Below are positions 1 to 8,468 of a DNA stretch of 64,000 bases, piece by piece; the first letter of the stretch is position 1; each line of letters starts with the position of its first letter. Source of the stretch: an uncultured bacterium. Lineage in GTDB: Bacteria; Patescibacteriota; Gracilibacteria; Absconditabacterales; Absconditicoccaceae. The notes below the pieces were generated by a model. It made no database searches and had not been told where the DNA came from. It was given only the letters and a program-made list of their open reading frames with translations. Made by a program: the position numbers and the translations under genes. Location of the stretch: assembly GCA_937862565.1 (NCBI GenBank), contig CALMFT010000012.1:1-64000 (forward strand). Reading direction: 5' to 3'.

Positions 1-43
1 CTGAAGAGTAAGCATAAAATTAAAACAAACAAAATTTTAAAAC

Positions 44-253
44 ATGAGAAACAAAGATAGAATTCTAAAAGAACACAAAAGTTTCAGAAATCAAATGATC
101 TTTTGTGCAATTTTGTGCTGGACATTGGTATATTTTGCACCAATACCCGCATTAATTTTGGGAGGTATTATGTTAACACCTATCGCAATATGGATTGCAT
201 TCAGCTATAGACAAAATGTAGCAGATAAAAAGCTGATTGATAAGTACAAATAA
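44..253 (+). CDS. Small two-helix membrane protein
   Basis: This 69-aa protein has a basic N-terminus (about 20 residues), two hydrophobic segments (roughly residues 18-35 and 37-53) separated by a proline-rich turn, and a basic C-terminal tail. It is likely an inner-membrane protein with both ends cytoplasmic. I recognise no family. A strong rho-independent terminator follows 20 bp downstream, so it ends a transcription unit. No UGA codon occurs in it. The call as a real gene rests on the clear membrane pattern and the terminator. Confidence 0.6.
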   Translation: MRNKDRILKEHKSFRNQMIFCAILCWTLVYFAPIPALILGGIMLTPIAIWIAFSYRQNVADKKLIDKYK

Positions 254-273
254 AACACAAAACTTAAACTCAC

Positions 274-301
274 AAGCCCCGTTCCACGGGGCTTTTTTCT
301 T
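274..301 (+). terminator. Rho-independent terminator
   Basis: A GC-rich inverted repeat (AAGCCCCG / CGGGGCTT) with a 5-nt loop is followed by a run of T. It ends the small membrane-protein gene at 44-253. Confidence 0.85.
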
Positions 302-380
302 TAGTGAAAAAATAAAGAATAGTTGACTATTGTATCTAAAAGTATATCGTATAGTATTTTTTAAAATTTAACTATGAAAG

Positions 381-620
381 ATGAGTTTACGAGCTGTGTT
401 TGGTGAGGCCATAAAAAATGGTGATACTCTTTTGTATTGTGTAGATACAAGACAATACAATGATTTTATGAAAACCCAAATGTTTGAAGTTATCAAAAGA
501 GAAAGAATAAAGATTATTTCGGATGAATTTAATGCAGCATTAAATCAATGTAATGAAGAAGGAATCATGAAATCTGTAGCCGCACACTTGAACGATGCAC
601 TTACCATCAATTATAGTTAA
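381..620 (+). CDS. Hypothetical 79-aa protein
   Basis: A soluble, mostly helical 79-aa protein that I do not recognise. It is not hydrophobic, has no signal peptide and contains no UGA. The gene is convergent with the SpoU methyltransferase, and the two stop regions overlap by 4 bp. A possible promoter (TTGACT near 323 and TATAGT near 350) lies upstream, but its spacing is too long to be convincing. Expression is uncertain. Confidence 0.45.
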   Translation: MSLRAVFGEAIKNGDTLLYCVDTRQYNDFMKTQMFEVIKRERIKIISDEFNAALNQCNEEGIMKSVAAHLNDALTINYS

Positions 621-1090
621 GAAAGTATCTTATTGAATTCCCACATAAGAATAGCAGCAGCCTGCCCCACATTGAAAGACTCCTTCGTTCCTATCATATC
701 AATATGAGTAACATAATCTGATTTGGTAAGCGTTTCCTCTTCTACACCTGTTATTTCATTTCCCATCAGCACAGCCAATGAAGGCGCTTCCATAAGTCTA
801 GATTTTTCAGTAAGTACCTGAATCAAAGAAATACTCTTATCAGTTTTTTCTGCTGATACCAAAAGTATGTTATTATCTTTTATCCATGCATAAAATTCCT
901 CCAAGGTAGTAAAATTCATGATTTCAATATTTTCTTCTGCTCCGAGTGCTGTTTTTGTTACTTTTTTGTGATCTTTGGGAGCAGTGTAACCAAGTAAGAT
1001 TACACCCCACCCCAGACCATCAGCCGTTCTCATGATATTTCCCACATTGTAGGCAGATCTTAGATTTTCACATACTATCCACTTTTTCAT
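617..1090 (-). CDS. SpoU/TrmH family RNA 2'-O-methyltransferase
   Basis: SPOUT-class, SAM-dependent RNA ribose methyltransferase of 157 aa, consisting of the catalytic domain only. The three SpoU motifs are visible. Motif 1 is the N-terminal N-x-R-x-x-x-N-x-G-x-x-x-R-T-A stretch (residues 8-23), motif 2 is the MGNE-x-x-G stretch near residue 108, and motif 3 is the FNV-x-x-A-A-A-I stretch near residue 140. The target may be tRNA or rRNA; the sequence does not say. I chose the ATG at 1090, which begins MKKW; an in-frame start 39 bp upstream would overlap the preceding gene. It lies downstream of a DUF2231 gene on the same strand. Confidence 0.85.
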   Translation of the reverse strand: MKKWIVCENLRSAYNVGNIMRTADGLGWGVILLGYTAPKDHKKVTKTALGAEENIEIMNFTTLEEFYAWIKDNNILLVSAEKTDKSISLIQVLTEKSRLMEAPSLAVLMGNEITGVEEETLTKSDYVTHIDMIGTKESFNVGQAAAILMWEFNKILS

Positions 1091-1103
1091 ATTCTGATTA
1101 TTT

Positions 1104-1595
1104 TTAATTAATAATAAGGTCATAAACAAATTTTACTACAGGATCCGTATCTGGTCCATGTGAGATCGCAGCTCCAAGAGCTCCAGTTATCGTCAAAAAT
1201 ACGAGAGCAATGATCGAAAGAATTGCAACTATTCCATATTTATGCATTTTATCTATGAAAGATACAATTTTTATAATCAGATTATTTTTCACCCTTACTA
1301 CAACCTGCTCCCAAGTTATGATATACAAGAATAAGATGATAGCATAGAGTTTGTATGCTAAATCTGCATAGGTTTCATGAGCTTCTATTACATTCGTTTT
1401 TCCTATCAAATCTCTCGCTATTTCTCAGGTCTGTACCGCCATGAAAGCTCCCACCACTCAGATTACCAACAAAAATATCTTGGTAAATTGGAGTTTCGCT
1501 TTCCACGAAGGTTTAAACACACTTATTATTTCCAGTAAAGAGTATAATACTAGACACACAATAGGAAAATGGACTACAAGAAGATGAATATTCAT
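1104..1595 (-). CDS. DUF2231-like multi-pass membrane protein
   Basis: A 163-aa integral membrane protein with about four hydrophobic helices. Its N-terminus carries the H-x-LLVVHFPI pattern typical of DUF2231 proteins. A TG-E segment after helix 2 and an H-E pair in the next loop also fit that family, which is otherwise of unknown function and often linked to heme/redox membrane proteins. Two glycines in helix 2 and one in the following loop are UGA. The start at 1595 gives the family's usual N-terminus. The gene lies just upstream of the SpoU methyltransferase. Confidence 0.7.
1273..1285. repeat. 13-bp palindrome ATAATCAGATTAT (dispersed word, full form)
   Basis: This is one of three perfect copies of the extended palindrome; the others are at 17253-17265 and 46683-46695. 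The 9-bp half form ATAATCTGA occurs about 46 times in the window on both strands. This copy lies inside the DUF2231 gene. Confidence 0.85.
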
Positions 1596-1647
1596 GCTAT
1601 ATAAAAAACGAATAAACTATTGAGTATTCATAAATTTCTGTGAAATA

Positions 1648-2037
1648 TTAGTCTATATCAGTTTCATTTGCATAATTTTTGAGTTTTCTATAATGGAAAC
1701 CATATACTGAGATACAAATGAGTAATCGTACTGCACCCATAATAAGACTAGATTTGAATTCATAACTTCTAGAAACTAATACTCTTGCTGTAGCTTCTGT
1801 CTTACACGTTGCAATATTATCAGGAGTTCTTTCTACTGACTTATCATCTTTGTATTCAGGTTGTTCGCATTGAGTGATTTCGTAAGATCTGTTACCTCCG
1901 ATAAGATATTCTTCATCCGTGATGAGAACTTTGTCTACGATTGCATACAAAGTAGCTCCCCCAGCAATGATAGCTCAGATAATACTAATAATACTCACAA
2001 ATGTGAAATAGATTTTTACAGGTGCCCAATTTTTCAT
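1648..2037 (-). CDS. Hypothetical two-helix membrane protein
   Basis: This 129-aa protein has one N-terminal transmembrane helix (about residues 9-31, with one UGA glycine) and a second near residues 92-108. Between them lies an extracytoplasmic segment of about 60 residues with two cysteines that could form a disulfide. I do not recognise the family. It sits in a run of minus-strand genes between DUF2231 and xseA. The start at 2037 is the first ATG that gives a clean membrane-insertion signal. Confidence 0.55.
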
Positions 2038-2087
2038 AATAATGTAATATAAATAATAAATAAAGTTTTCAATGTTTGCTATGTTGA

Positions 2088-3266
2088 TTAATGTAATCCT
2101 TCAAGTTTTACTTTCAGTATCTTATCATACACTCTTACTTCAAATTCATCTCCTTTTTTCAGCTTATCGATTTGTCCCTTTTTCATAAGCGTACCTTCGG
2201 AAGAATGTAACAATGCATACCCAGATTGCAACATTTTTTCAGGCCTGCTACTGTTGATAAGTTCATACCGCGATTGGATGTTAGTCCTATAGCTCTCAAT
2301 GGTATTCAATATAATGCTTTCAATCTCTTCATACAAATCTTCAATATCATCCTTTACATCTTGGGTTTTATCTTGAACTCCTAGTACAATCTGCTCATAG
2401 AGCTCTTTCAGCACTTGATGAAAATATTCATAATAAGAAATAATCTGATACGCAGCGTCCGTAGGAGTTTTAGCACTAAAGCAGGCTATCTCATCAAGCA
2501 AAGTCTGATCATTGGTGTGACCAACTGCCATCATTACAGGAACCTGCATATGACAGATTCCTTTCGCAATATGAATATCATTATATCGCATTACCCCGCT
2601 CGCTCCTCCACCACCTCTCACGATCAATACCAAGTCAAAATTACTTTTCTTCTCAATCTGTTTGTAGATAGTTTGAAGTGCTTGATGAATCTCTCCATTG
2701 GCATTATTACCATGAATAGCAGATTCAAACAATGTGTAAGAAAAAGTATATTCTGATTCCTGCATCACCTGAAGGAAATCTTTGAGACCTTCGCTACTTG
2801 GTGAAGAAATAACTGCAATACGATAGGGCGGAAGTCAAAGTTTTTTTTGTTTATTGAGTTCGGCTATCCCGAGAGATTGGAGTTCACCTTTGATATCTTG
2901 TTCTTTTTTCTTCAAAGTTCATAAAGTATATTCTGAAGAAATATCTTGGATATGGAGTTGGACTCCATAATCTTTGTGAAAACTCACTCTACAGGTCATT
3001 AATATCTGCTTCCCTGTAAGTTCTTCCAGAGTAATACCCCATTCTTGGAGGGGTTTTCGCAAAATTGATTGATTACTAATGACTCCGTGGGCATGTGCTA
3101 CTACCGTACTTCCTTTGTATTCTACAAGTTCAATATAAAATCTTGTGTTCCATTTTTTCACCTTACTCACTTCTCAGATTATCAAAAATTCATGTTCACC
3201 AAAAAGTGTACTAATACCCTGCTGCACAAGGTCTGTAAATTGAGAAAGTTTGAGTTCTGGGAGCAT
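2088..3266 (-). CDS. xseA: Exodeoxyribonuclease VII large subunit
   Basis: Catalytic large subunit of ExoVII, which degrades single-stranded DNA from both ends in repair and recombination. The 392-aa protein is close to the usual family length. An N-terminal OB-fold (about residues 15-100) is followed by the central domain with the GLPPYRIAVISSPSSEG stretch (near 130-147). The VRGGGG segment near 215, the conserved AVGHTNDQTLLD segment near 246 and a long C-terminal coiled coil follow. Glycines at about positions 31, 104 and 130 are UGA. No xseB small-subunit gene lies adjacent. Confidence 0.93.
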
Positions 3267-3289
3267 GGGTTACGATCTCGTTAAGAATT

Positions 3290-4045
3290 TTATTGAATAC
3301 TATATACTACGTTGATACTCATATCGAATACCATTTCACCTGCAGCCACAGGAGAAGTTTCTTGAGATGCTCCACCTATTCCATCAGCCATAGCGTTTTT
3401 AAATAGTGGGTATTGAGGAGCGGAACTCATATCCATTGTCATATCAGATAATGAAATTACTTTTCCTACTTTCACTCCAGCAAGATTTGCTAATTGATCA
3501 GCTTTAGTTTTAGCTTTTTGATACGCTAGTTCTCTTCCTTTTTCATACACTTTTTCTTTATCTTCGATATCATAAGAAGTATTTTGAATTTGGAGTCCAT
3601 CCACAGCAGATAATTTATCCAATACGCCAGCCACTGATTCAAGTTTTTTGATCTTTATAGAAAGTGTTTGATTACTATCATATCCATCAATAACTGATCT
3701 CCCGTTCGTGTAATCATAATGGGGATACATATTGATATTTGTAGTAAGGATATCTTTTTTATCTACTCCTTCAGCTACTGCGATATCAATAATTTGTTTT
3801 ACTTTCTCATTTGTTTTAGCCAAAGCTTCTTTGGTAGTTTTAGCAGTTTCAGTAATTCCTACGTTTGCATTCAAAATATCAGGAGTCGCATATACTCTCC
3901 CAAGTCCGTTTACAGCAATTGTATCTCTCATGAGTGGAGATTCTGAGCCATTGGAAACTACGCCTGGCGCTTGAGATGATGCAAATCGACCAGCGATAAT
4001 TATAGCTACTCACAAAATAATAGCATTTACATAATTGTTGTTCAT
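3290..4045 (-). CDS. SIMPL domain (DUF541) exported protein
   Basis: A 251-aa protein with an N-terminal membrane anchor or signal (about residues 5-24, one UGA glycine) and then a SIMPL/DUF541 domain. The hallmark N-terminal pattern (V-x-G-x-G-x-V-x-A-x-P-D) is present around residues 46-56, with long helical and beta segments typical of the family. SIMPL proteins are envelope-associated, often called oxidative-stress or 26-kDa periplasmic immunogenic proteins. Their biochemical role is not established. It is transcribed toward xseA, 23 bp away, and may be co-transcribed. Confidence 0.85.
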
Positions 4046-4288
4046 ATTTATGATTTTAAAAATATAAAATAAGCAGATATGAAGAGTATAAGGATTGGGC
4101 AATAATTACAATAGCAAAGCATTATAAAGCTCCAGAGTGTCAATCTCAATGAAAAAAAATTACATTCCACTCAAATAAAACTTTTACTCACTACAGTCTG
4201 TCAAAAACACAACATGATCAATTTCAGTACCAACTTTGTAAGCTTGACCAGCGCCAGTTGAGATGTGGGTCCCCTTGGGTCGCCTCAA

Positions 4289-4306
4289 CTCCGCTGTACA
4301 GCGGAG
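4289..4306. repeat. Dispersed CTCCGCT...AGCGGAG palindrome, copy 1
   Basis: A perfect 18-bp palindrome (CTCCGCTGTACAGCGGAG) followed by a T-run, so it may terminate transcription. Near-identical copies with a variable centre occur at 4370-4389 and 27077-27096. A degenerate version lies just after the gene ending at 15704. Confidence 0.75.
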
Positions 4307-4369
4307 CTGTTTTTGACTAGACCTTTTGTTACTTTTGGGGCAATGCCAAAAGTAATTAAAAAAAAGAAA

Positions 4370-4389
4370 ACTCCGCTGTAGAGCGGAGT
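4370..4389. repeat. Dispersed CTCCGCT...AGCGGAG palindrome, copy 2
   Basis: A 20-bp near-perfect palindrome sharing its 8-bp arms with the copies at 4289 and 27077; only the central bases differ. An A-run precedes it, so on the minus strand it has a T-run and could terminate the gene at 4425-4781. Confidence 0.75.
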
Positions 4390-4424
4390 AATCATATTAT
4401 AAATTCATAATATAGTAAGAAAAA

Positions 4425-4781
4425 TTAGTTTACAGAACCAGTGGTTCCTACCGTCGTAGTAGTTGTAGTAGTTGTGTCGTCTTTGCGAATCTGTAACATT
4501 CTTTTTCCAGGTGATGGCTTGATTGTTTTTGTTTCAGTATTAGTTTTAGTTGTTTTTGTAGCACCAGTTCCATTTTGAATTACTGTGTTATCCATCATTC
4601 ATTTTCCCATCATCCCACTATTATATAACCAAATTAATGCTATTGCCACTAAAGCCAAAATTATCCATTTAGCAATATTTCAGTTGCCAGAAGGTCTCGT
4701 TATTTTTTGTTCTTGGTGAGCGTGCATTTGTGGTTGTGTTTGTTCTTGGTGAACCTGAGGATTTTCCATAGTGTTTTCCAT
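4425..4781 (-). CDS. Single-pass membrane protein with Thr-rich tail
   Basis: This 118-aa protein has a hydrophilic Gln/His-rich N-terminus (residues 1-34), one transmembrane helix (about 37-53), a Met/Gly-rich stretch, and a long Lys/Thr-rich C-terminal tail ending in a run of threonines. Two glycines before the helix are UGA. No family is recognisable. The low-complexity tail, facing either the outside or the cytoplasm, could be a linker or an attachment site. The start follows an AT-rich leader without a Shine-Dalgarno, as is common in this window. Confidence 0.6.
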
Positions 4782-4881
4782 GATTAATCATTAAAATTTA
4801 AATTAATTTATGTCATTATTATAGTAGAGTAATAGCCATTTACAAGTGAAAATCTCATTATTTTTGGATTTTTATCACTAT

Positions 4882-6054
4882 TTATAAATTAATATGAAAA
4901 TGCTTTCCGATTGCTCCATCACCGTGAAACATATATTTGAATTGAATATCTCCTTTTTTGAAGGTATGCATTTTACCAATTTGAATATCTCCTTTTACGG
5001 TATTAATGGTATTTTCTCTGAGTCGATCATACATTATCAATCCTTCAGCTCCCATCATTTTGATATCTACTGCGTGTCCCATAATATGAGAACGAGCATG
5101 ACAAGCAGCACTCATGCTTTCTTTGGGTTTACCAAAATTTTTGGGACTATGACTTACCTGATCATCACAGGAATGTCCAAATTCTTTGAGGCCCGATACG
5201 AATAAAGGTAAATCAGGATATTGTGTACGAAACAAAGCTATGATTTTCTGTAAATTCCTAAAGCTACTAACCTCCATTTCAGTTCCAGTACGATAATAAT
5301 CCATACTGCTTCCATCTTCATCCTTACGTTTGCTCGTAGACCATAATTCCACTCAAACAGATTGAAGGTATTTGTTTACTTGATCATACCCCACACACAT
5401 TTGGTTATTTTTACGGAAAACACCATAACTTTCCTCAAAATCGTAGGTATCAGATTGGGCAGTTTTATTGATAGCGTGAGAAACATCGTTACCTTCTTTT
5501 TTACAATAATTTTGTAGTTCTTCTACATCGTATTGCTCAATTAGCGAAGAGAAAAAATGATCAGTAGGAAGATAGAGAGTGTCATTATTATTTGATGACT
5601 GCTTCCAAATGCTTGCTAGTAAAGAAGAAATAATCAGATGATATTCTAGACTTGTATATTCGGGTCCAAATTTTTCTTGAAATTGATCGACAGTAGACTG
5701 TACATTATCATGATAATATTGACGAAAAAGTGCAGCTTTGATAAGTTTAGGGCTGTACTTTTCAGGCTCGATACAAAACTCTTCTGCCCATTTTTGAATA
5801 TCTACTTTTTCACATTCTCACATGGAATGAAGTCCTGCAACTTTTTCAGACAAACTAAGAGGCTCGATTGGAATTGCTTTTTTTATCACAGATGGGATAC
5901 GTAAGACCTTTTGTATTTCAGGTTTTATAATATTAACAACAGGATCATACTTATGAAAAGTAGGTTGATGATTAGCTCCAGTTGTTGATAAAAACATACT
6001 ACCAGCAACCAAGCCTGTTTTGATATAACGTGAATATGAGTTAATACTGTTCAT
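4882..6054 (-). CDS. Exported M15-like (D-Ala-D-Ala carboxypeptidase-type) peptidase
   Basis: A 390-aa protein with an N-terminal hydrophobic segment (about residues 10-27), a long unassigned middle part and a C-terminal metallopeptidase-like domain. That domain carries the H-x-x-G-x-A-x-D zinc-ligand pattern (HIMGHAVD, near residue 331). It closes with an H-x-H motif at the extreme C-terminus (HFHINL), as in M15/LAS peptidases that trim peptidoglycan cross-links. Glycines at about 79 and 234 are UGA. It likely acts outside the membrane on the cell wall. Only the C-terminal third is assignable. Confidence 0.7.
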
Positions 6055-6086
6055 GAGAGTTTTAAAATTTTCACGAAGATAGTAAA

Positions 6087-6551
6087 TTACGAAGTGCTTT
6101 TTAAAATTCTAGAACTACAGTATATGATACTACCATTTACAATTGCTCACATTGCAGAAAGAGACAAAAATCCCCAATACAGAGGTTTCGCTTCGCTACA
6201 ATCGGTAGCTCCAGTTACACAGATAAACGAATTATTGCCCCCTGTTCGCATACCCATTTCCAAACCATATTTATAAACGCAAAACAAAATAGCAATAAAA
6301 GCCAATATAGAAATACTTTTAGCAACATTTTTATCCTCAGTATAGAGACCTACTGCTGAAATGAACACTGTAGGGTAGCTGAATATTCTGATATACCAAC
6401 AAAGATTGCAAGCAATGATTCCTAAACTAGAATCCCAAAAATTTCTAGTGAGCATATTTGCTACAGGATCACCATAATGCTCTACATACAGTGAACCAAG
6501 CATTGTTAGTAAAGAAAGTCAAAATATTATTCGAAGAAATTTTTTTATCAT
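6087..6551 (-). CDS. DsbB/BdbC-like disulfide bond formation protein
   Basis: A 154-aa integral membrane thiol oxidoreductase. The first redox pair is a C-x-x-C in the segment CNLCWYIRI (near residue 48), followed by a conserved Tyr-Pro. A second cysteine pair, spaced 7 residues apart, lies in the loop before the last helix. This four-helix, two-pair layout is that of DsbB/BdbC, which passes electrons from an exported thioredoxin-like protein to quinone or another acceptor. UGA glycines occur near residues 11 and 136. The many cysteine-rich exported proteins of this window would be plausible clients. Confidence 0.8.
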
Positions 6552-6646
6552 TATTTTAAAATAAGCAATAAAGAGAATAAGCAATGTCGTATACCAACCA
6601 TTTGATATTGGTATAGTTATTTTATCCATACAATCAATAAAATCTC

Positions 6647-6985
6647 CTAAAAAGGTAAATCATCATCTTCTTGATCGGAGTTTTTTTGTCTATACACTTT
6701 TTCTGGTTTTTTGGCGGCAATACCGAGAGTTTCAGCGATCATTTTACTAAAAGGTATTGCTTTACCACACCCCCAACATTTACACAACCCTATAGTTTTT
6801 TTAGCTATCCCCATTGACGCTGTTTCCTCTCGATGATAAGGACAAAGGATATAGAAATCTGCTTGAGTCTCTCTTTTGATAAGATTGGATCCCAGTTTCT
6901 CTCTTATAAAGTGGATATATTCTTCTAGAGCTTCTGTGCTTGGTGGTTTATAGATTTCATTTTTTTTTATGTATTGAATGAGCAT
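6647..6985 (-). CDS. Stand-alone CHC2 zinc-finger protein (DnaG-type)
   Basis: A 112-aa protein whose middle contains a CHC2-type zinc ribbon. C-P-Y-H appears near residue 48, and C-K-C-W-G-C appears about 22 residues later, matching the zinc-binding domain at the N-terminus of DnaG primase. It lacks the TOPRIM catalytic core of primase (a full DnaG is about 600 aa). A DNA-binding accessory role is therefore more likely than primer synthesis. The acidic C-terminus (DDDLPF) resembles the tail by which SSB binds its partners. No UGA is used. Confidence 0.75.
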   Translation of the reverse strand: MLIQYIKKNEIYKPPSTEALEEYIHFIREKLGSNLIKRETQADFYILCPYHREETASMGIAKKTIGLCKCWGCGKAIPFSKMIAETLGIAAKKPEKVYRQKNSDQEDDDLPF

Positions 6986-7127
6986 TGAATCTTCGTGTGA
7001 TTCATCTTAGCATATGTTTGCGTCAATTATTCTTTTTTCCTTTATTCTGAGATAGTTCAAAATTCCCATCATCTCCAAAAGTATTATTTTTATTTTCCAT
7101 GTCACAATGGTTTGCTATAAAAAACAT

Positions 7128-7158
7128 AAGAGGCTGCTAAAAACAGCAACCTCTCGAA
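7128..7158 (-). terminator. Minus-strand terminator-like hairpin
   Basis: The arms GAGGCTGCT and AGCAACCTC pair with one G-T wobble around an A-rich loop. On the minus strand the hairpin is followed by a TATGTTTTTT run. Confidence 0.6.
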
Positions 7159-7249
7159 TACTAAAACCTCCAATTTAACTATGTTAAGTACAAAGGAGAT
7201 TTGCTATATCAAATATATAATTAATTAATAAAGTCAAAGTGGAATAAAT

Positions 7250-7280
7250 AAAAAAAACAGGATGATCTTTCATCCTGGTT
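7250..7280 (-). terminator. Terminator of pilT
   Basis: An 8-bp stem (CAGGATGA / TCATCCTG) is followed on the minus strand by eight T residues. It lies about 40 bp past the pilT stop codon. Confidence 0.8.
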
Positions 7281-7318
7281 TATATCCTGCTCTCGAAAGT
7301 AATTTTATCTTTAAGGAA

Positions 7319-8350
7319 TTATAATCAAATTAATTTCCTATATTCTCACATTTCAATCATTCCGTCTACTTTTCCAGTCTGAATAAAACTGGGGATTTGT
7401 TTGAAATCTCCTTTACGAATAGCATTACTCACAGCTGTATTATTGATAAGTAATTCAAATGTAGCTACTCTTCAGAAATTACTCGCCAAAATACGCGAAT
7501 TCAGATCATTTTTTATTATTTCATCAGGAACTTTTATTAGGTTTTGAGCTAAAGAACCTAGGAATACGTCAGCCAGTCTGTCTCTAATACTATCCTGATA
7601 ATACGGTGGAAAGAATGAAACCAGTCTACTTACAGTATTTATAGCAGCTTTGGTATGTAATGTACTAAGCACTAAATGACCTGTCTCTGCAATATTGATA
7701 ACAGCTTCAGCAGATTCTGGATCACGAATTTCTCCTACCAACACAATATCTGGATTTTGTCTCAATAATGATTTTAGCCCTGTCCCAAAGCTTTCTGTAT
7801 CTCTTTCAATCTGTCTTTGAGAGAACACACTCATCTTATTTTTATATACAAATTCAATAGGATCCTCTACGGTAATAATATGTTTAGCATAATGAGTGTT
7901 GAGATACTCCAAACAAGCCATCAAGGTTGTTGATTTACCTGATCAAGCTGTACCTGTAACTAGAAAAAGCCCAGATTGTTTATTCAAAATAGTAGAAATA
8001 ATAGTTTTTGCTAATGATTCCGTCATAATATCTTGTAATTCCAATACTTGGTTGGTGATTTTTCTGATAGCCATGGCACGTTTTCATGATTTATGAAAAA
8101 GATTAATTCTATATGTAAATCCTCAACCACTATAATATCAAATATCAAGTTCAGTTTTATTATCTCGGATGATTGTATTTTGTTTGCAAATTTCATCAAT
8201 AATCTGATCTACCTGTTTACTATCAATAAGTTGTTCAAGTACTTTAATTTCACCCTTGTTTCTAATTACTAAGTTTTCATTTTCTGAAATCAAAATATCC
8301 GAAATACTCTTCTCAGACTCAAAGTGTTCAAGCAAAATATCAAATAACAT
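7319..8350 (-). CDS. pilT: Type IV pilus retraction ATPase PilT
   Basis: Hexameric secretion-type ATPase that depolymerises type IV pili, driving twitching and DNA uptake where those exist. The 343-aa length is typical. The Walker A is GTAGSGKST (near residue 132; one glycine is UGA). The Asp box begins DPIEF, Walker B lies in DIVLVGEIRDPE, and the His box is in TLHT. The C-terminal signature (AIRKGDF-x-QI followed by IQTG and GM) separates PilT from PilB. Pilins and the assembly ATPase are not in this window. Transcription ends at the hairpin near 7265. Confidence 0.95.
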
Positions 8351-8468
8351 GTGTGCCTTGAAAGTATAAATATAAGATTATAATATGGAAAAAATAAAAT
8401 TATGCAAATAATGAGAAAATAGGCTCAAAAATTTGCAAAAAACTGTCAGTATGGTTATAATAAAGCCG

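Larger units (their letters stand above)
4046..4424. other. Intergenic stretch with hairpin repeats
   Basis: I see no convincing gene here. The stretch holds two copies of a CTCCGC-type palindrome (4289-4306 and 4370-4389) and a weaker hairpin (ACTTTTGG / CCAAAAGT, about 4331-4353). A short open frame from 4213 runs across these repeats, but it looks like translated repeat sequence and not a gene. Confidence 0.6.
6986..7318. other. Intergenic stretch with two minus-strand terminators
   Basis: I see no supported gene here. The stretch contains two hairpins that read as terminators on the minus strand, at about 7128-7158 and 7250-7280. A short AT-rich segment lies between them. The inner segment could hide a small RNA bounded by the two hairpins, but nothing in the sequence demonstrates one. 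Confidence 0.5.

Noticed and set aside
44-620. The UGA codons as selenocysteine or sequencing errors
   Set aside because: In-frame UGA is found in dozens of genes at positions where the families have glycine, without SECIS-like context, so glycine recoding is the simplest reading.
4213-4380. A 55-codon plus-strand frame across the CTCCGCT palindromes
   Set aside because: It translates repeat sequence, has no conserved motif and no promoter, so it is more likely noncoding.
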